Origin: an uncultured Lachnospiraceae bacterium
Lineage (GTDB): Bacteria > Bacillota_A > Clostridia > Lachnospirales > Lachnospiraceae
Assembly (NCBI GenBank): GCA_946529195.1
Contig: CAMMZE010000010.1
Coordinates: 1 to 13,589 of the forward strand
Reading direction: 5' to 3'
Length of the DNA stretch: 13,589 bases
In this document: in pieces, positions 1 through 7,025 of the stretch
How the letters are laid out: the number at the start of each line of letters is the position of its first letter
How positions within the stretch are numbered: position 1 is the stretch's first letter
The notes under the pieces: model-generated
What the model saw: only the letters and a program-made list of their open reading frames with translations
Database searches by the model: none
What the model was told of the DNA's origin: nothing
Made by a program: the position numbers and the translations under genes

Positions 1-1057
1 ATCCGGAATTGTCGTAAATCTCGTTGGAGATTTCCTGGACTGTCGTAGAAGGCTGATATTCTTCATTGGAATACAGGTAGTTATGCATTTCCGTAACATT
101 CCACAGATAATCGGAAGCAAATACATAACTGAGCTCATCGTAATAGAGCGAACCTGTTGTCTTCTCGAACGGGAAACCTTCGGAATCAACGATGTCATAC
201 TGATACAGATCGTTGGCCAGGGAGAGCATCTCTGACTTGGAAAGGTTTGTATATACTTCGGGAAGAACGGAATCCATGATCTTAATAACAGATTTCAGAT
301 TGATGTCTTTTGCCTTTTCAAAGATCAGCTTAAGAACCGTTCTCTGTCTCTCCGCACGGACAAAATCACTGTCTGCCTTACGGATTCTGGCATAGGCTGT
401 TGCCTGTGTTCCATCCAGATGCTGCAAACCGGACTCCCAGATATCAGGAGATTCTGATCCGGTGATCCTGTTCTGCTCGTGGATACACTCATTGATATAC
501 ATAACCTCAGCATCGCTGAGTTCGATGTCCAGTCCGCCTATTGCGTCAATAATGTCCGCAAGTACCGCGAAGTCAACGCTGGCAAACTCGGTCACGTTCA
601 GGTCAAAATTCCTGTTGAGGGTGCTCATGGCAAGCTCTGCGCCGCCATAGGCATATGCGTGTGTGATCTTATCAAGGCCGTATTCCGGGATATTAACACA
701 AGTATCACGGTAGACACTCATGAGTTTGATCTCTTTCTGGTCGGCATTGATGGCCACAACCATGATCGCATCTGAACGGGAGCCGGTATCCTCCAGGCTT
801 CCTTCCTCTCTGGCGTCCAGACCAAAAAGGGCGATCGTCTTAAAACCCTTCAGCTTCTGGGCTGTCACCTCATCCACATCTTCATTGATCACGATGTTGG
901 ACTTGTCCACCTCTGCCGCTGTCGCCTCCTGCACAGAGGAAAGCTTCAGATAAATATACAGAGCCGGAATCAGTATAATAATCAGAAGAAGCTCAATGAC
1001 AACGATGACGCCCCAGCGTCTCGCTTTTGCATTCTTCTTTTTTCTCTTTTTGCTCAT
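1..1057 (-). CDS. LytR-CpsA-Psr (LCP) family protein, C-terminus cut by window edge
   Basis: The protein is an LCP-family enzyme. Members transfer lipid-linked glycopolymers (teichoic acid, capsule) onto peptidoglycan at the outer face of the membrane. The visible part is 352 codons and has no stop before the window edge. A very basic cytoplasmic start (residues 1-14, MSKKRKKK) precedes one membrane helix at about 16-38. The extracellular LCP domain begins near residue 73. Family motifs seen in order are SRSDAIMV (about 93-100), YRDT (116-119), HAYAYGG (133-139), IGGLDIEL (173-180), and the arginine-rich segment ARIRKADSDFVRAERQR (223-239), whose arginines bind the polyprenyl pyrophosphate. 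The usual PRDT is YRDT here. ATG at 1057 has AAAGGG about 9 nt upstream. The gene lies 92 nt after a polyol-phosphate transferase gene and closes the visible glycopolymer cluster, which fits a ligation role. Family is certain; the specific polymer is inferred. Confidence 0.95.
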   Translation of the reverse strand, partial: MSKKRKKKNAKARRWGVIVVIELLLIIILIPALYIYLKLSSVQEATAAEVDKSNIVINEDVDEVTAQKLKGFKTIALFGLDAREEGSLEDTGSRSDAIMVVAINADQKEIKLMSVYRDTCVNIPEYGLDKITHAYAYGGAELAMSTLNRNFDLNVTEFASVDFAVLADIIDAIGGLDIELSDAEVMYINECIHEQNRITGSESPDIWESGLQHLDGTQATAYARIRKADSDFVRAERQRTVLKLIFEKAKDINLKSVIKIMDSVLPEVYTNLSKSEMLSLANDLYQYDIVDSEGFPFEKTTGSLYYDELSYVFASDYLWNVTEMHNYLYSNEEYQPSTTVQEISNEIYDNSG

Positions 1058-1111
1058 GCGGAATGCCCTTTCTTAACGATGAATCATAAGATTTTTAGCA
1101 TAAACATATAT

Positions 1112-1140
1112 ATAGTACTCTATTCTTTCTAAGAAAACAA
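1112..1140 (-). promoter_or_regulatory. Candidate promoter for the LCP gene
   Basis: In the 92-nt gap upstream of the LCP gene the minus strand reads TTGTTT, 17 bp, TACTAT, in an AT-rich stretch. Predicted transcription would start near 1105, about 48 nt before the ATG. The -35 and -10 match consensus at 3 and 4 of 6 positions, so this is weak. The gap has no convincing terminator, so read-through from the upstream genes is also likely. Confidence 0.3.
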
Positions 1141-1149
1141 GAGAAACTT

Positions 1150-2286
1150 TTAACGAAAAAGGGTCTGAAATAGTTTTTTACAGCCATTTCCGTCCTCATT
1201 GCTTCCCGTCATGGCAAAATACTTGTCTATTTTCTTCTGATATTCTTCTTTGTCAAAGGAACGGACAGCCTGGGCCAGCATGTGCGGACTGGTGCAGACC
1301 AGTCCCGGCCAGCTTTCGGGTTCCGTATAAAAACCTCTCTGGTCCAGATAGTCCTCCAGATCCGGCACATAGAGCAGGCAGGGTCTTCCTGTCAGGGCAA
1401 AATCCCACATGGCCGAGGAATAATCCGTAACCAGCATGTCTGCGGCCGCCAGGAGGTCCTGCATATCCGGATAGTCAGAAACATTGATATAGGCGCTGTA
1501 GGCCTCTTCTTCCTGATGATAATAGTGGCGGCGCAGGAAAAAGACCGGTTTTTTCCCTGTTTTTTCCCGGAGGGCAGCGGCAAATTCCTCGTCAACTTTG
1601 TCTCTGGTCACCAGACGGTCCTCCCCGCTGCTGCCCCTGTAAGTCGGCGCATAGAGGACCAGATAATCCTCTCCGCTGATTCCGTATTTGGCCCTGACGC
1701 CGGCACGCACCCGCTTCATCCGTTTTTCATCAAAAAAGAGATCATTTCGAGGAAGACCCATATTCAGGATCTTCTCCTTTGGCAGCATAAGAGTCCGCGC
1801 TGCCACATCCGAGAACAAGCGGTTAGAAGAAATAAAATAATCCGTCTGCCGGGCAGCAATGCCCAGAGCATACTCTTCTGTCCCATTGATCTCTTCGGAA
1901 ATATCAGCGCCGAACTTCTTAAATGCCCCTCCCGCATGCCAGGTGTTGACACAGGTCTGCTCTTTCCGCAGAGGAATCGCTGCAGTTACACCGGAGTTTG
2001 TGATCACATAGCGGCTGGTCATTATATGATAGAAATAGGACAGGCTGTTGTGCCTGCAGGTTACTGCTCCTTTCTTTTGCAATGCCCTGCTTTTCCCATT
2101 GTACTCCCAGATGATTTTCATCCCCTCATCCAGGCCTTCTTTTTTCATATACAAAAAAAGAGCCTTTGGATTGCATGCGTACTGTTTTCCCTCATAGGCC
2201 GAAAAAAAGATTTTTTTCCGGTTAACAGGAAATACATGCAGCAGGCAAAGCATAGCTCTTTTTGCGCGAATCATGGATTTGCTCAT
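1150..2286 (-). CDS. CDP-glycerol:glycerophosphotransferase family protein (TagB/TagF-like)
   Basis: The 378-aa protein belongs to the family that moves glycerol-phosphate or ribitol-phosphate from a CDP-activated donor onto a lipid-linked acceptor at the cytoplasmic membrane face. Visible signatures are TWHAGGAFKKFG (residues 115-126, the conserved His with the following FKKFG), MGLPRND (176-182), LYAPTYRG (211-218), RRHYYH (252-257, at the position of the usual K-x-HP), and DLLAAADMLVTDYSS (277-291, the polyol-phosphate binding Asp-Tyr-Ser-Ser), then GFY and PG near 318-328. Length is that of a catalytic domain only, without the extra N-terminal half of TagF. The start ATG overlaps the preceding stop (ATGA, 4 nt) with GGAG about 10 nt upstream, so it is translationally coupled to the GT32-like gene. 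A one-step modification or primer role is as likely as a polymerase; donor and acceptor cannot be read from sequence. Confidence 0.9.
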   Translation of the reverse strand: MSKSMIRAKRAMLCLLHVFPVNRKKIFFSAYEGKQYACNPKALFLYMKKEGLDEGMKIIWEYNGKSRALQKKGAVTCRHNSLSYFYHIMTSRYVITNSGVTAAIPLRKEQTCVNTWHAGGAFKKFGADISEEINGTEEYALGIAARQTDYFISSNRLFSDVAARTLMLPKEKILNMGLPRNDLFFDEKRMKRVRAGVRAKYGISGEDYLVLYAPTYRGSSGEDRLVTRDKVDEEFAAALREKTGKKPVFFLRRHYYHQEEEAYSAYINVSDYPDMQDLLAAADMLVTDYSSAMWDFALTGRPCLLYVPDLEDYLDQRGFYTEPESWPGLVCTSPHMLAQAVRSFDKEEYQKKIDKYFAMTGSNEDGNGCKKLFQTLFR

Positions 2287-3029
2287 ATTCCGTCTTCTCC
2301 ATTTCTTTTCCGGATCCGCTGACCGGCATTGCTGCGTACCCTGGATACCAATCCGGACAATCTGTGTCCCAGTATCTTCTTGATCAGCAGCTTGGCTTTG
2401 ATCCAGGGTCCTCCCCAGGAGGTATCATAATGGTGAATGGCACAGGTATTCGGTGTCAGTTTCAGTTCCAGCGTCCGGTAATCCTTGGGGCTGAAATACT
2501 CACTCGGATAGATGACAAAATCATCGATCTGCTGCCGGGTATTGTCTCTGCGAAGTCCTTTCTCCAGACAGTAAGCTGTGATGATTTTCACATTGGTCGT
2601 TGTATCCGGTCTCCCTTTGACGAGGAAGGAATGTGTCTGATAATAGTCCATCTGCGCCTTGATGAAGGCATTTCCCTTGCAGGCGCCGATCACAGCAGTC
2701 GAGAGCTGATCCGGATTCTCAAAACAGCCAAAGCCAGGCTCCTCCAGGAAAGGATCAAAGCTTTTCAGCACTTCCACATCTGTATCCAGATAAATGCCGC
2801 CGTACTGATACAGGGCCCAGAGTCTGGCATAGTCTGCGACAAATGCCCATTTTCCGGCCTGATAAGCCTCTTCGACATAGCGGTTGCAGTGGATATCAAA
2901 ATTCTTTTCACTCCAGCGCACGATCTTATAATCCGGGCAGACTTTCCGCCAGGTCGTAAGGCACCGCCTTACATTATCCGGCAGCGGTTTTCCTCCAAAC
3001 CAGCAGTAATGGATCACTTTGGGTATCAT
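2283..3029 (-). CDS. DXD-motif glycosyltransferase (Och1/GT32-like, capsular type)
   Basis: The 248-aa protein is a glycosyltransferase of the DXD sugar-binding family often found in capsule and exopolysaccharide clusters. It should act in the cytoplasm, adding a sugar from a nucleotide donor to the growing lipid-linked repeat unit. Signatures: PKVIHYCWFGG at the N-terminus (3-13), DYARLWALYQYGG (66-78) followed by IYLDTDVEV (79-87) with the metal/nucleotide-binding DTD at 82-84, and HHYDTSW near 198-204. There is no signal peptide or clear membrane helix; the C-terminus is strongly basic, perhaps for membrane association. ATG at 3029 has GAGGA 6 nt upstream. It follows the GT2 gene after 11 nt and overlaps the polyol-phosphate transferase gene by 4 nt. 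Family is confident; the sugar and linkage are unknown. Confidence 0.92.
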   Translation of the reverse strand: MIPKVIHYCWFGGKPLPDNVRRCLTTWRKVCPDYKIVRWSEKNFDIHCNRYVEEAYQAGKWAFVADYARLWALYQYGGIYLDTDVEVLKSFDPFLEEPGFGCFENPDQLSTAVIGACKGNAFIKAQMDYYQTHSFLVKGRPDTTTNVKIITAYCLEKGLRRDNTRQQIDDFVIYPSEYFSPKDYRTLELKLTPNTCAIHHYDTSWGGPWIKAKLLIKKILGHRLSGLVSRVRSNAGQRIRKRNGEDGI

Positions 3030-3040
3030 AAAACGTCCTC

Positions 3041-3859
3041 TTATCTCCGTATCCTGCGAAGCAGGACTCTGTACATCCAGGCTCTGACAGCATCCGGAAC
3101 CAGCATCTCTACAATAAAACGCTCTGACAGATTTCTCATATACTCGGGAAGGCTGATAAAGCCGCTGTCAAGCAGGTATTTTTCAAAGCGGCGCGCAGTC
3201 CTGAAGTGTTCGATTCCGCCCCTGCGGATGAACATATCATCAGAAGCACGCATATAGACCAGGGGTTCCTGCACATTATATCCCCTGACCCCGGCCTGCA
3301 GCATCCGGACCCATAGGAAATAATCTTCATGCTTTTCCATAGGTCTGTAACCGCCTGCCGCCAGAACAGCCTCTTTGCGGAACATGACCGCAGGATGATT
3401 AAATGGCGTCCTGTGACGAGAAAACTTAAGGATCTCCTCGTGCGTCTCCGGAACAGTCCGTGTGCTCCTGACATCTTCCGGATCATCTCCATGGAACTCA
3501 GCCACAAAAGCACTTACAATTCCGTTCTCCGGATCTTCCTCCAGGATTCTCAGCTGTTTCTCGCAGCGATCCGGCGCGGCAATATCATCGTCATCCATCC
3601 TGGCCACGATATCATTTTTACAAAAGCGCAGTCCCGCATTCAGAGTCCTGCCAAGCCCCAGATGCTTTTTCCCCCGTATCGTGCGGAGTCTCCCGCCATA
3701 TGAGGCCAGGACTGCATCGATTTCTGCGCCGACCGGGCCATCGCTGATCACGACAAAATCATCCGGCGGGGCAGTCTGTGCAAGCATGCTGTCGATGCTC
3801 TGCCGGAGCCAGTCCGGATTGCTGCCGGAATAAACCGGCAAAAGTACCGAATATTTCAT
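3041..3859 (-). CDS. GT2-family glycosyltransferase
   Basis: The 272-aa protein has a GT-A fold glycosyltransferase domain typical of capsule and exopolysaccharide repeat-unit assembly (AmsE-like subgroup). It begins KYSVLLPVYSG (2-12), has VVISDG (36-41), the metal-binding run MDDDD (88-92), FNHPAVMFRKE (153-163), and the acceptor-side HEDYFLWVRM (177-186). These support an inverting transferase that uses a nucleotide sugar in the cytoplasm. No membrane helix is evident; the C-terminal 20 residues are rich in Arg and hydrophobic residues. The start ATG shares one base with the TAA stop of the upstream phosphotransferase gene (TAATG), with AAGGA 9 nt upstream, so translation is coupled. The sugar specificity cannot be assigned. 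Confidence 0.93.
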   Translation of the reverse strand: MKYSVLLPVYSGSNPDWLRQSIDSMLAQTAPPDDFVVISDGPVGAEIDAVLASYGGRLRTIRGKKHLGLGRTLNAGLRFCKNDIVARMDDDDIAAPDRCEKQLRILEEDPENGIVSAFVAEFHGDDPEDVRSTRTVPETHEEILKFSRHRTPFNHPAVMFRKEAVLAAGGYRPMEKHEDYFLWVRMLQAGVRGYNVQEPLVYMRASDDMFIRRGGIEHFRTARRFEKYLLDSGFISLPEYMRNLSERFIVEMLVPDAVRAWMYRVLLRRIRR

Positions 3860-5238
3860 TATATCTTTTCCTTACGCTTTAAGGCTGTCTTTTCTCCGGC
3901 GTCAAGTCCTTCCGAGTTTTCCTTCTGGAAAAAGATCTTGATCGTCTGAATGATAATCATGATATCCAGCCAGATACTGTAATTCTCTATATAAGTCAGG
4001 TCCAGCTTCAGCTTGTCAAGCGGTGTGGTCCGGTAATTTCCAAATACCTGGGCATAGCCAGTCAGGCCGGCCTTCATCTTGAGGCGGAAATCAAATTCCG
4101 GTATGCTCTCCTGATACTGACAGGCAATATCAGGGCGTTCCGGACGCGGTCCGACGAAAGACATATCACCTTTAATGATATTGATCAGCTGAGGCAGCTC
4201 ATCCACATGCAGACGGCGGATGACCCGGCCTACCGGCGTGATCCTGTCGTCTCCCTTGTTTGCCAGCTGGGCGCCGTCCTTCTCTGAATCAACCCGCATG
4301 CTGCGGAACTTGAGGATTTTGAAGACCCTTCCATCCTTTGTCAGTCTGTCCTGCTTATAGATGATCGGTCCCCCGTCATGTGCCTTAATCGCGATACAGA
4401 CTACGATCAGGGCCGGTGAGAGAATGATCAGGATGAGCAGAGAGATGACGATATCCATGGTTCTCTTAATGAAACTCTGTTCCACAGACAATCCGCGGTT
4501 GCGGAACAGATAGAGTTCCGTATCAAAAAGGGTAATGGTCGCAGAGCTCTTGATCATGATATCGCTGATCTTGGGAATGGTATAACAGCGTATCCCCTGC
4601 CGGTAACAGTATTTGAGCAATTTGTTGCGGTCCGCGGAAGGAATATCTCCGATGATCGTACACTCATACTGGTCGATACGATTTGTAACCGCCTCAAATC
4701 CTTCACTAAGACAGACATTATCAACGATCACATATTTATCCGATCTGGTCTTGATCTTGTTGACCAGCTGACGGGGATTGATCGTCCCGTAAACCAGCAG
4801 CATATGCCTGGGCGGATAAATGTGAGCATAGATCCACCGCATAAAGATGACCCAGCCTGTCACTACGATCACATCCAGCAGCGTCATCAGAATGATCGGT
4901 GCAAAATGGGACGTAAAGGACCAGCGGCCGATCAGGGACAGCTGGATATACGTCATGAAATTGCAGCATACGACCGCCAGAATCTGCGAAAGTATGACCT
5001 CGGATATTTTGAGGTAGCCGACTTTATAGGCATTGAATATCTTGGAGAAAAAGAAATTGATCACTGCATAGACCATCAGAAGAGCCCAGTTTCCCCTTCG
5101 GAAATAGAGCTTTCCGATAACCTCATCATAGTTATAGAAAAATTTCCAGATCAGCCAGAAGATCAATACCTGAATCAGCAGGATTGCGGCAGAAGCCGCA
5201 AACATGATCAGTCTTTTATACTGTTCTCTGTTTTCCAC
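3859..5238 (-). CDS. Polyprenyl-phosphate sugar phosphotransferase (initiating, WbaP/CpsE-like)
   Basis: The protein (about 459-462 aa) is an exopolysaccharide-type polyprenyl glycosylphosphotransferase. It transfers a sugar-1-phosphate from a UDP-sugar to undecaprenyl phosphate and so starts glycopolymer synthesis. Counting from GTG 5247, four membrane helices lie at about 13-36, 53-70, 83-105 and 117-139; a Rossmann-like middle domain follows (about 147-250). A re-entrant or membrane helix at 264-288 leads into the catalytic bacterial sugar transferase domain: KRTMDIVISL (261-270), FKILKFRSM (309-317), RRLHVDELPQL (344-354), GDMSFVGPRPERP (360-372), KAGLTGYAQVFGNYR (392-406). The start is chosen as GTG 5238 because AGGGGTG lies 8 nt upstream of it; at GTG 5247 the same AGGGG overlaps the start codon. 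It is the first gene of the glycopolymer set. Which sugar is transferred (Glc, Gal or another) is not determinable. Confidence 0.94.
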   Translation of the reverse strand: MENREQYKRLIMFAASAAILLIQVLIFWLIWKFFYNYDEVIGKLYFRRGNWALLMVYAVINFFFSKIFNAYKVGYLKISEVILSQILAVVCCNFMTYIQLSLIGRWSFTSHFAPIILMTLLDVIVVTGWVIFMRWIYAHIYPPRHMLLVYGTINPRQLVNKIKTRSDKYVIVDNVCLSEGFEAVTNRIDQYECTIIGDIPSADRNKLLKYCYRQGIRCYTIPKISDIMIKSSATITLFDTELYLFRNRGLSVEQSFIKRTMDIVISLLILIILSPALIVVCIAIKAHDGGPIIYKQDRLTKDGRVFKILKFRSMRVDSEKDGAQLANKGDDRITPVGRVIRRLHVDELPQLINIIKGDMSFVGPRPERPDIACQYQESIPEFDFRLKMKAGLTGYAQVFGNYRTTPLDKLKLDLTYIENYSIWLDIMIIIQTIKIFFQKENSEGLDAGEKTALKRKEKI

Positions 5239-5246
5239 TTGGTTCA

Positions 5247-5251
5247 CCCCT
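5247..5251 (-). promoter_or_regulatory. Ribosome binding site deciding the sugar phosphotransferase start
   Basis: AGGGG on the minus strand sits 8 nt before GTG 5238 but directly touches GTG 5247, so initiation at 5238 is favoured. Confidence 0.55.
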
Positions 5252-5265
5252 GTTTAACACAGTAA

Positions 5266-5296
5266 TGCGACTTTGTACCTTTGGCACAAAGCCGCA
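5266..5296 (-). other. Strong RNA hairpin between leuA and the glycopolymer genes
   Basis: The minus strand reads GCGGCTTTGTGCC, AAA, GGTACAAAGTCGC. The 13 positions on each side all pair when G-U wobbles are allowed (two G-U), and one more T-A pair closes the base, with a three-base AAA loop. On the plus strand the two wobbles become A-C mismatches, so the structure favours minus-strand RNA. No run of T follows, so a classical intrinsic terminator is not supported. It could protect the leuA mRNA end, act as a processing site, or reduce read-through into the sugar phosphotransferase gene, whose start is about 28 nt downstream. Confidence 0.65.
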
Positions 5297-5319
5297 ATGT
5301 TAATGAACTTAACCTTATT

Positions 5320-6999
5320 TTACGAATGTTTCCTGTAATAGAGTCTGTTCATAGCGCTGAAGATGGCGCGTGCAGACGAACGGTTGATATTGGAGCTGAT
5401 ACCTACGCCAAAGGCCTTTTCACCGGTATCTGTATTCATCAGCTCAATGTAAGTTGCTGCCTGTGAATCAGAACCTGTAGTAAGCGCATGCTCCTCATAC
5501 ATAGTCAGCTTTGTATGATAATTATCCTGGGTGTTGAGGCCCTGCTTGATGGCATCGATCGGACCGTTTCCGTAGCCCTCGATGGTACGGAGTTCATCCT
5601 TGAAGGTATAGGTCAGCGTTACCTTGGTATCGAAACCTCTTTCGTCCTCTCCCATATCTTCCATCTTCATCTTCTTGAAATGAAGAGGATACTTGGCATT
5701 GATATACATCTCACGGAACTTATCCATGATCTGGGAAGGAGAAACCTCTCCCTGACGCTCGGAAACTTCCTGGATGCAATCGGCAAATTCCTTGTGCATA
5801 GCCTTGGGCAGACGGAATCCGTAATACTGCTCCATAACAAAGGCTACGCCGCCCTTGCCGGACTGGCTGTTGATACGGACAATGGGCTCATATCTGCGGC
5901 CCAGATCTGCGGGATCGATCGGCAGATAAGGAACTTCCCAGATCTTGGATCCGCGCGCTTCCATAGCATGCACACCCTTGTTGATGGCATCCTGATGAGA
6001 GCCGGAGAAGGCTGTAAATACCAGCTTTCCTGCATAAGGATGGCGGGCATCGATCGGCATCTTGTTGCACTTCTCATATACGGCAATGATCTCATTCACA
6101 TTTTCAATGTCAAGCTTGGGATCAATACCCTGTGAGAACATATTGTAAGCAATATTCAGGACGTCAACATTACCGGTACGCTCACCATTTCCAAACAGGG
6201 TGCCTTCTACTCTGTCTGCACCGGCCAGAAGAGCCAGCTCAGAAGCAGCTACGCCGCAGCCCCTGTCATTATGGGGATGAATGCTGAGAACGATCTTCTC
6301 TCTCTCTGTGAAATGCTTGGACATCCACTCAATCTGGTCCGCATATACATTCGGAGTATTCATCTCCACCGTTGCAGGCAGATTGAAGATAATGGGATTC
6401 TCTACGGTAGGCTGCCATTCTGCCTTGACCGCTTCACAGATCTCCAGTGCAAAATCCAGCTCTGTGCCGGTAAAGCTCTCCGGAGAATACTCCAGCTGGA
6501 TATTGCCGTCAAATCCGGCAAGACCTTCCTTTACCATTCTGGTACCATCAACGGCGATCTGCTTGATGCCTTCGCGGTCCATATTAAATACGACATCTCT
6601 CTGTAATGTAGATGTGGAATTATAAATGTGGAAAATAACATTTTTGCAGCCCTGGATCGCCTCGAAGGTCCGCTTGATCAAATGAGGGCGGCACTGGGAA
6701 AGTACCTGAACTTTTACATCATCCGGAATCAGATTTCTCTCTACAAGCAGTCTCAGGAAATCATATTCGATCTGGGACGCAGCCGGAAAACCGATCTCAA
6801 TCTCCTTAAAGCCGAGTTTGACCAGAAGGTTAAAGAATAGGAGCTTCTCTTCTACAACCATGGGCTCGATCAGGGCCTGGTTGCCATCGCGAAGATCAAC
6901 ACTGCACCAGATGGGTGCTTTTTCAATTTCCTTGTTTGGCCACTCACGCTCCGGATAATAAACAACCGGATTTCTTTTGTATTTCATGTAGTTTAACAT
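5320..6999 (-). CDS. leuA: 2-isopropylmalate synthase
   Basis: LeuA condenses acetyl-CoA with 2-oxoisovalerate to 2-isopropylmalate, the first committed step of leucine synthesis in the cytoplasm. From ATG 6999 the protein has 559 residues, matching the long form of the family. The TIM-barrel has DLRDGNQ (35-41, catalytic Arg and metal-binding Asp), EIEIGFPAAS (66-75), the metal-binding HPHND (241-245), and GTLFGNGERTGNVDV (266-280). The C-terminal regulatory (leucine-binding, dimer) domain spans roughly 435-555, with EGYGNGPIDA and ISSNINRSSARA visible, so feedback inhibition by leucine is expected. ATG 6999 is chosen because GGAGG lies 8 nt upstream; an in-frame ATG at 7017 would place that site inside the coding region. 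It follows cdaR after 26 nt, or overlaps more closely if the upstream start is used. No other leu or ilv gene and no T-box leader is visible. Confidence 0.96.
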   Translation of the reverse strand: MLNYMKYKRNPVVYYPEREWPNKEIEKAPIWCSVDLRDGNQALIEPMVVEEKLLFFNLLVKLGFKEIEIGFPAASQIEYDFLRLLVERNLIPDDVKVQVLSQCRPHLIKRTFEAIQGCKNVIFHIYNSTSTLQRDVVFNMDREGIKQIAVDGTRMVKEGLAGFDGNIQLEYSPESFTGTELDFALEICEAVKAEWQPTVENPIIFNLPATVEMNTPNVYADQIEWMSKHFTEREKIVLSIHPHNDRGCGVAASELALLAGADRVEGTLFGNGERTGNVDVLNIAYNMFSQGIDPKLDIENVNEIIAVYEKCNKMPIDARHPYAGKLVFTAFSGSHQDAINKGVHAMEARGSKIWEVPYLPIDPADLGRRYEPIVRINSQSGKGGVAFVMEQYYGFRLPKAMHKEFADCIQEVSERQGEVSPSQIMDKFREMYINAKYPLHFKKMKMEDMGEDERGFDTKVTLTYTFKDELRTIEGYGNGPIDAIKQGLNTQDNYHTKLTMYEEHALTTGSDSQAATYIELMNTDTGEKAFGVGISSNINRSSARAIFSAMNRLYYRKHS

Positions 7000-7007
7000 G
7001 CGTCCTT

Positions 7008-7012
7008 CCTCC
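7008..7012 (-). promoter_or_regulatory. Ribosome binding site deciding the leuA start
   Basis: GGAGG on the minus strand lies 8 nt before ATG 6999. The site itself begins inside a possible upstream ATG codon (7014), which argues that the real start is 6999 rather than 7014 or 7017. Confidence 0.75.
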
Positions 7013-7025
7013 ATCAATAAACCTT

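Noticed and set aside
1124..1149. Short TTTCT/AGAAA inverted repeat after the polyol-phosphate transferase stop as a terminator
   Set aside because: The stem is only 5 bp of mostly A-T pairs with a one-base centre, too weak to form a hairpin.
1282..3257. Two long plus-strand open frames (346 and 331 codons) opposite the polyol-phosphate transferase and glycosyltransferase genes
   Set aside because: They lie opposite genes with clear family motifs and show no recognisable protein features; no ribosome site pattern supports them.
5266..5296. Hairpin as a classical intrinsic terminator
   Set aside because: Neither strand has a T-run after the stem, so it is kept only as a structured RNA element of unknown role.
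5247..5319. Separate promoter for the glycopolymer genes in the gap after leuA
   Set aside because: No pair of -35 and -10 hexamers with acceptable spacing and match was found; the gap is mostly hairpin.
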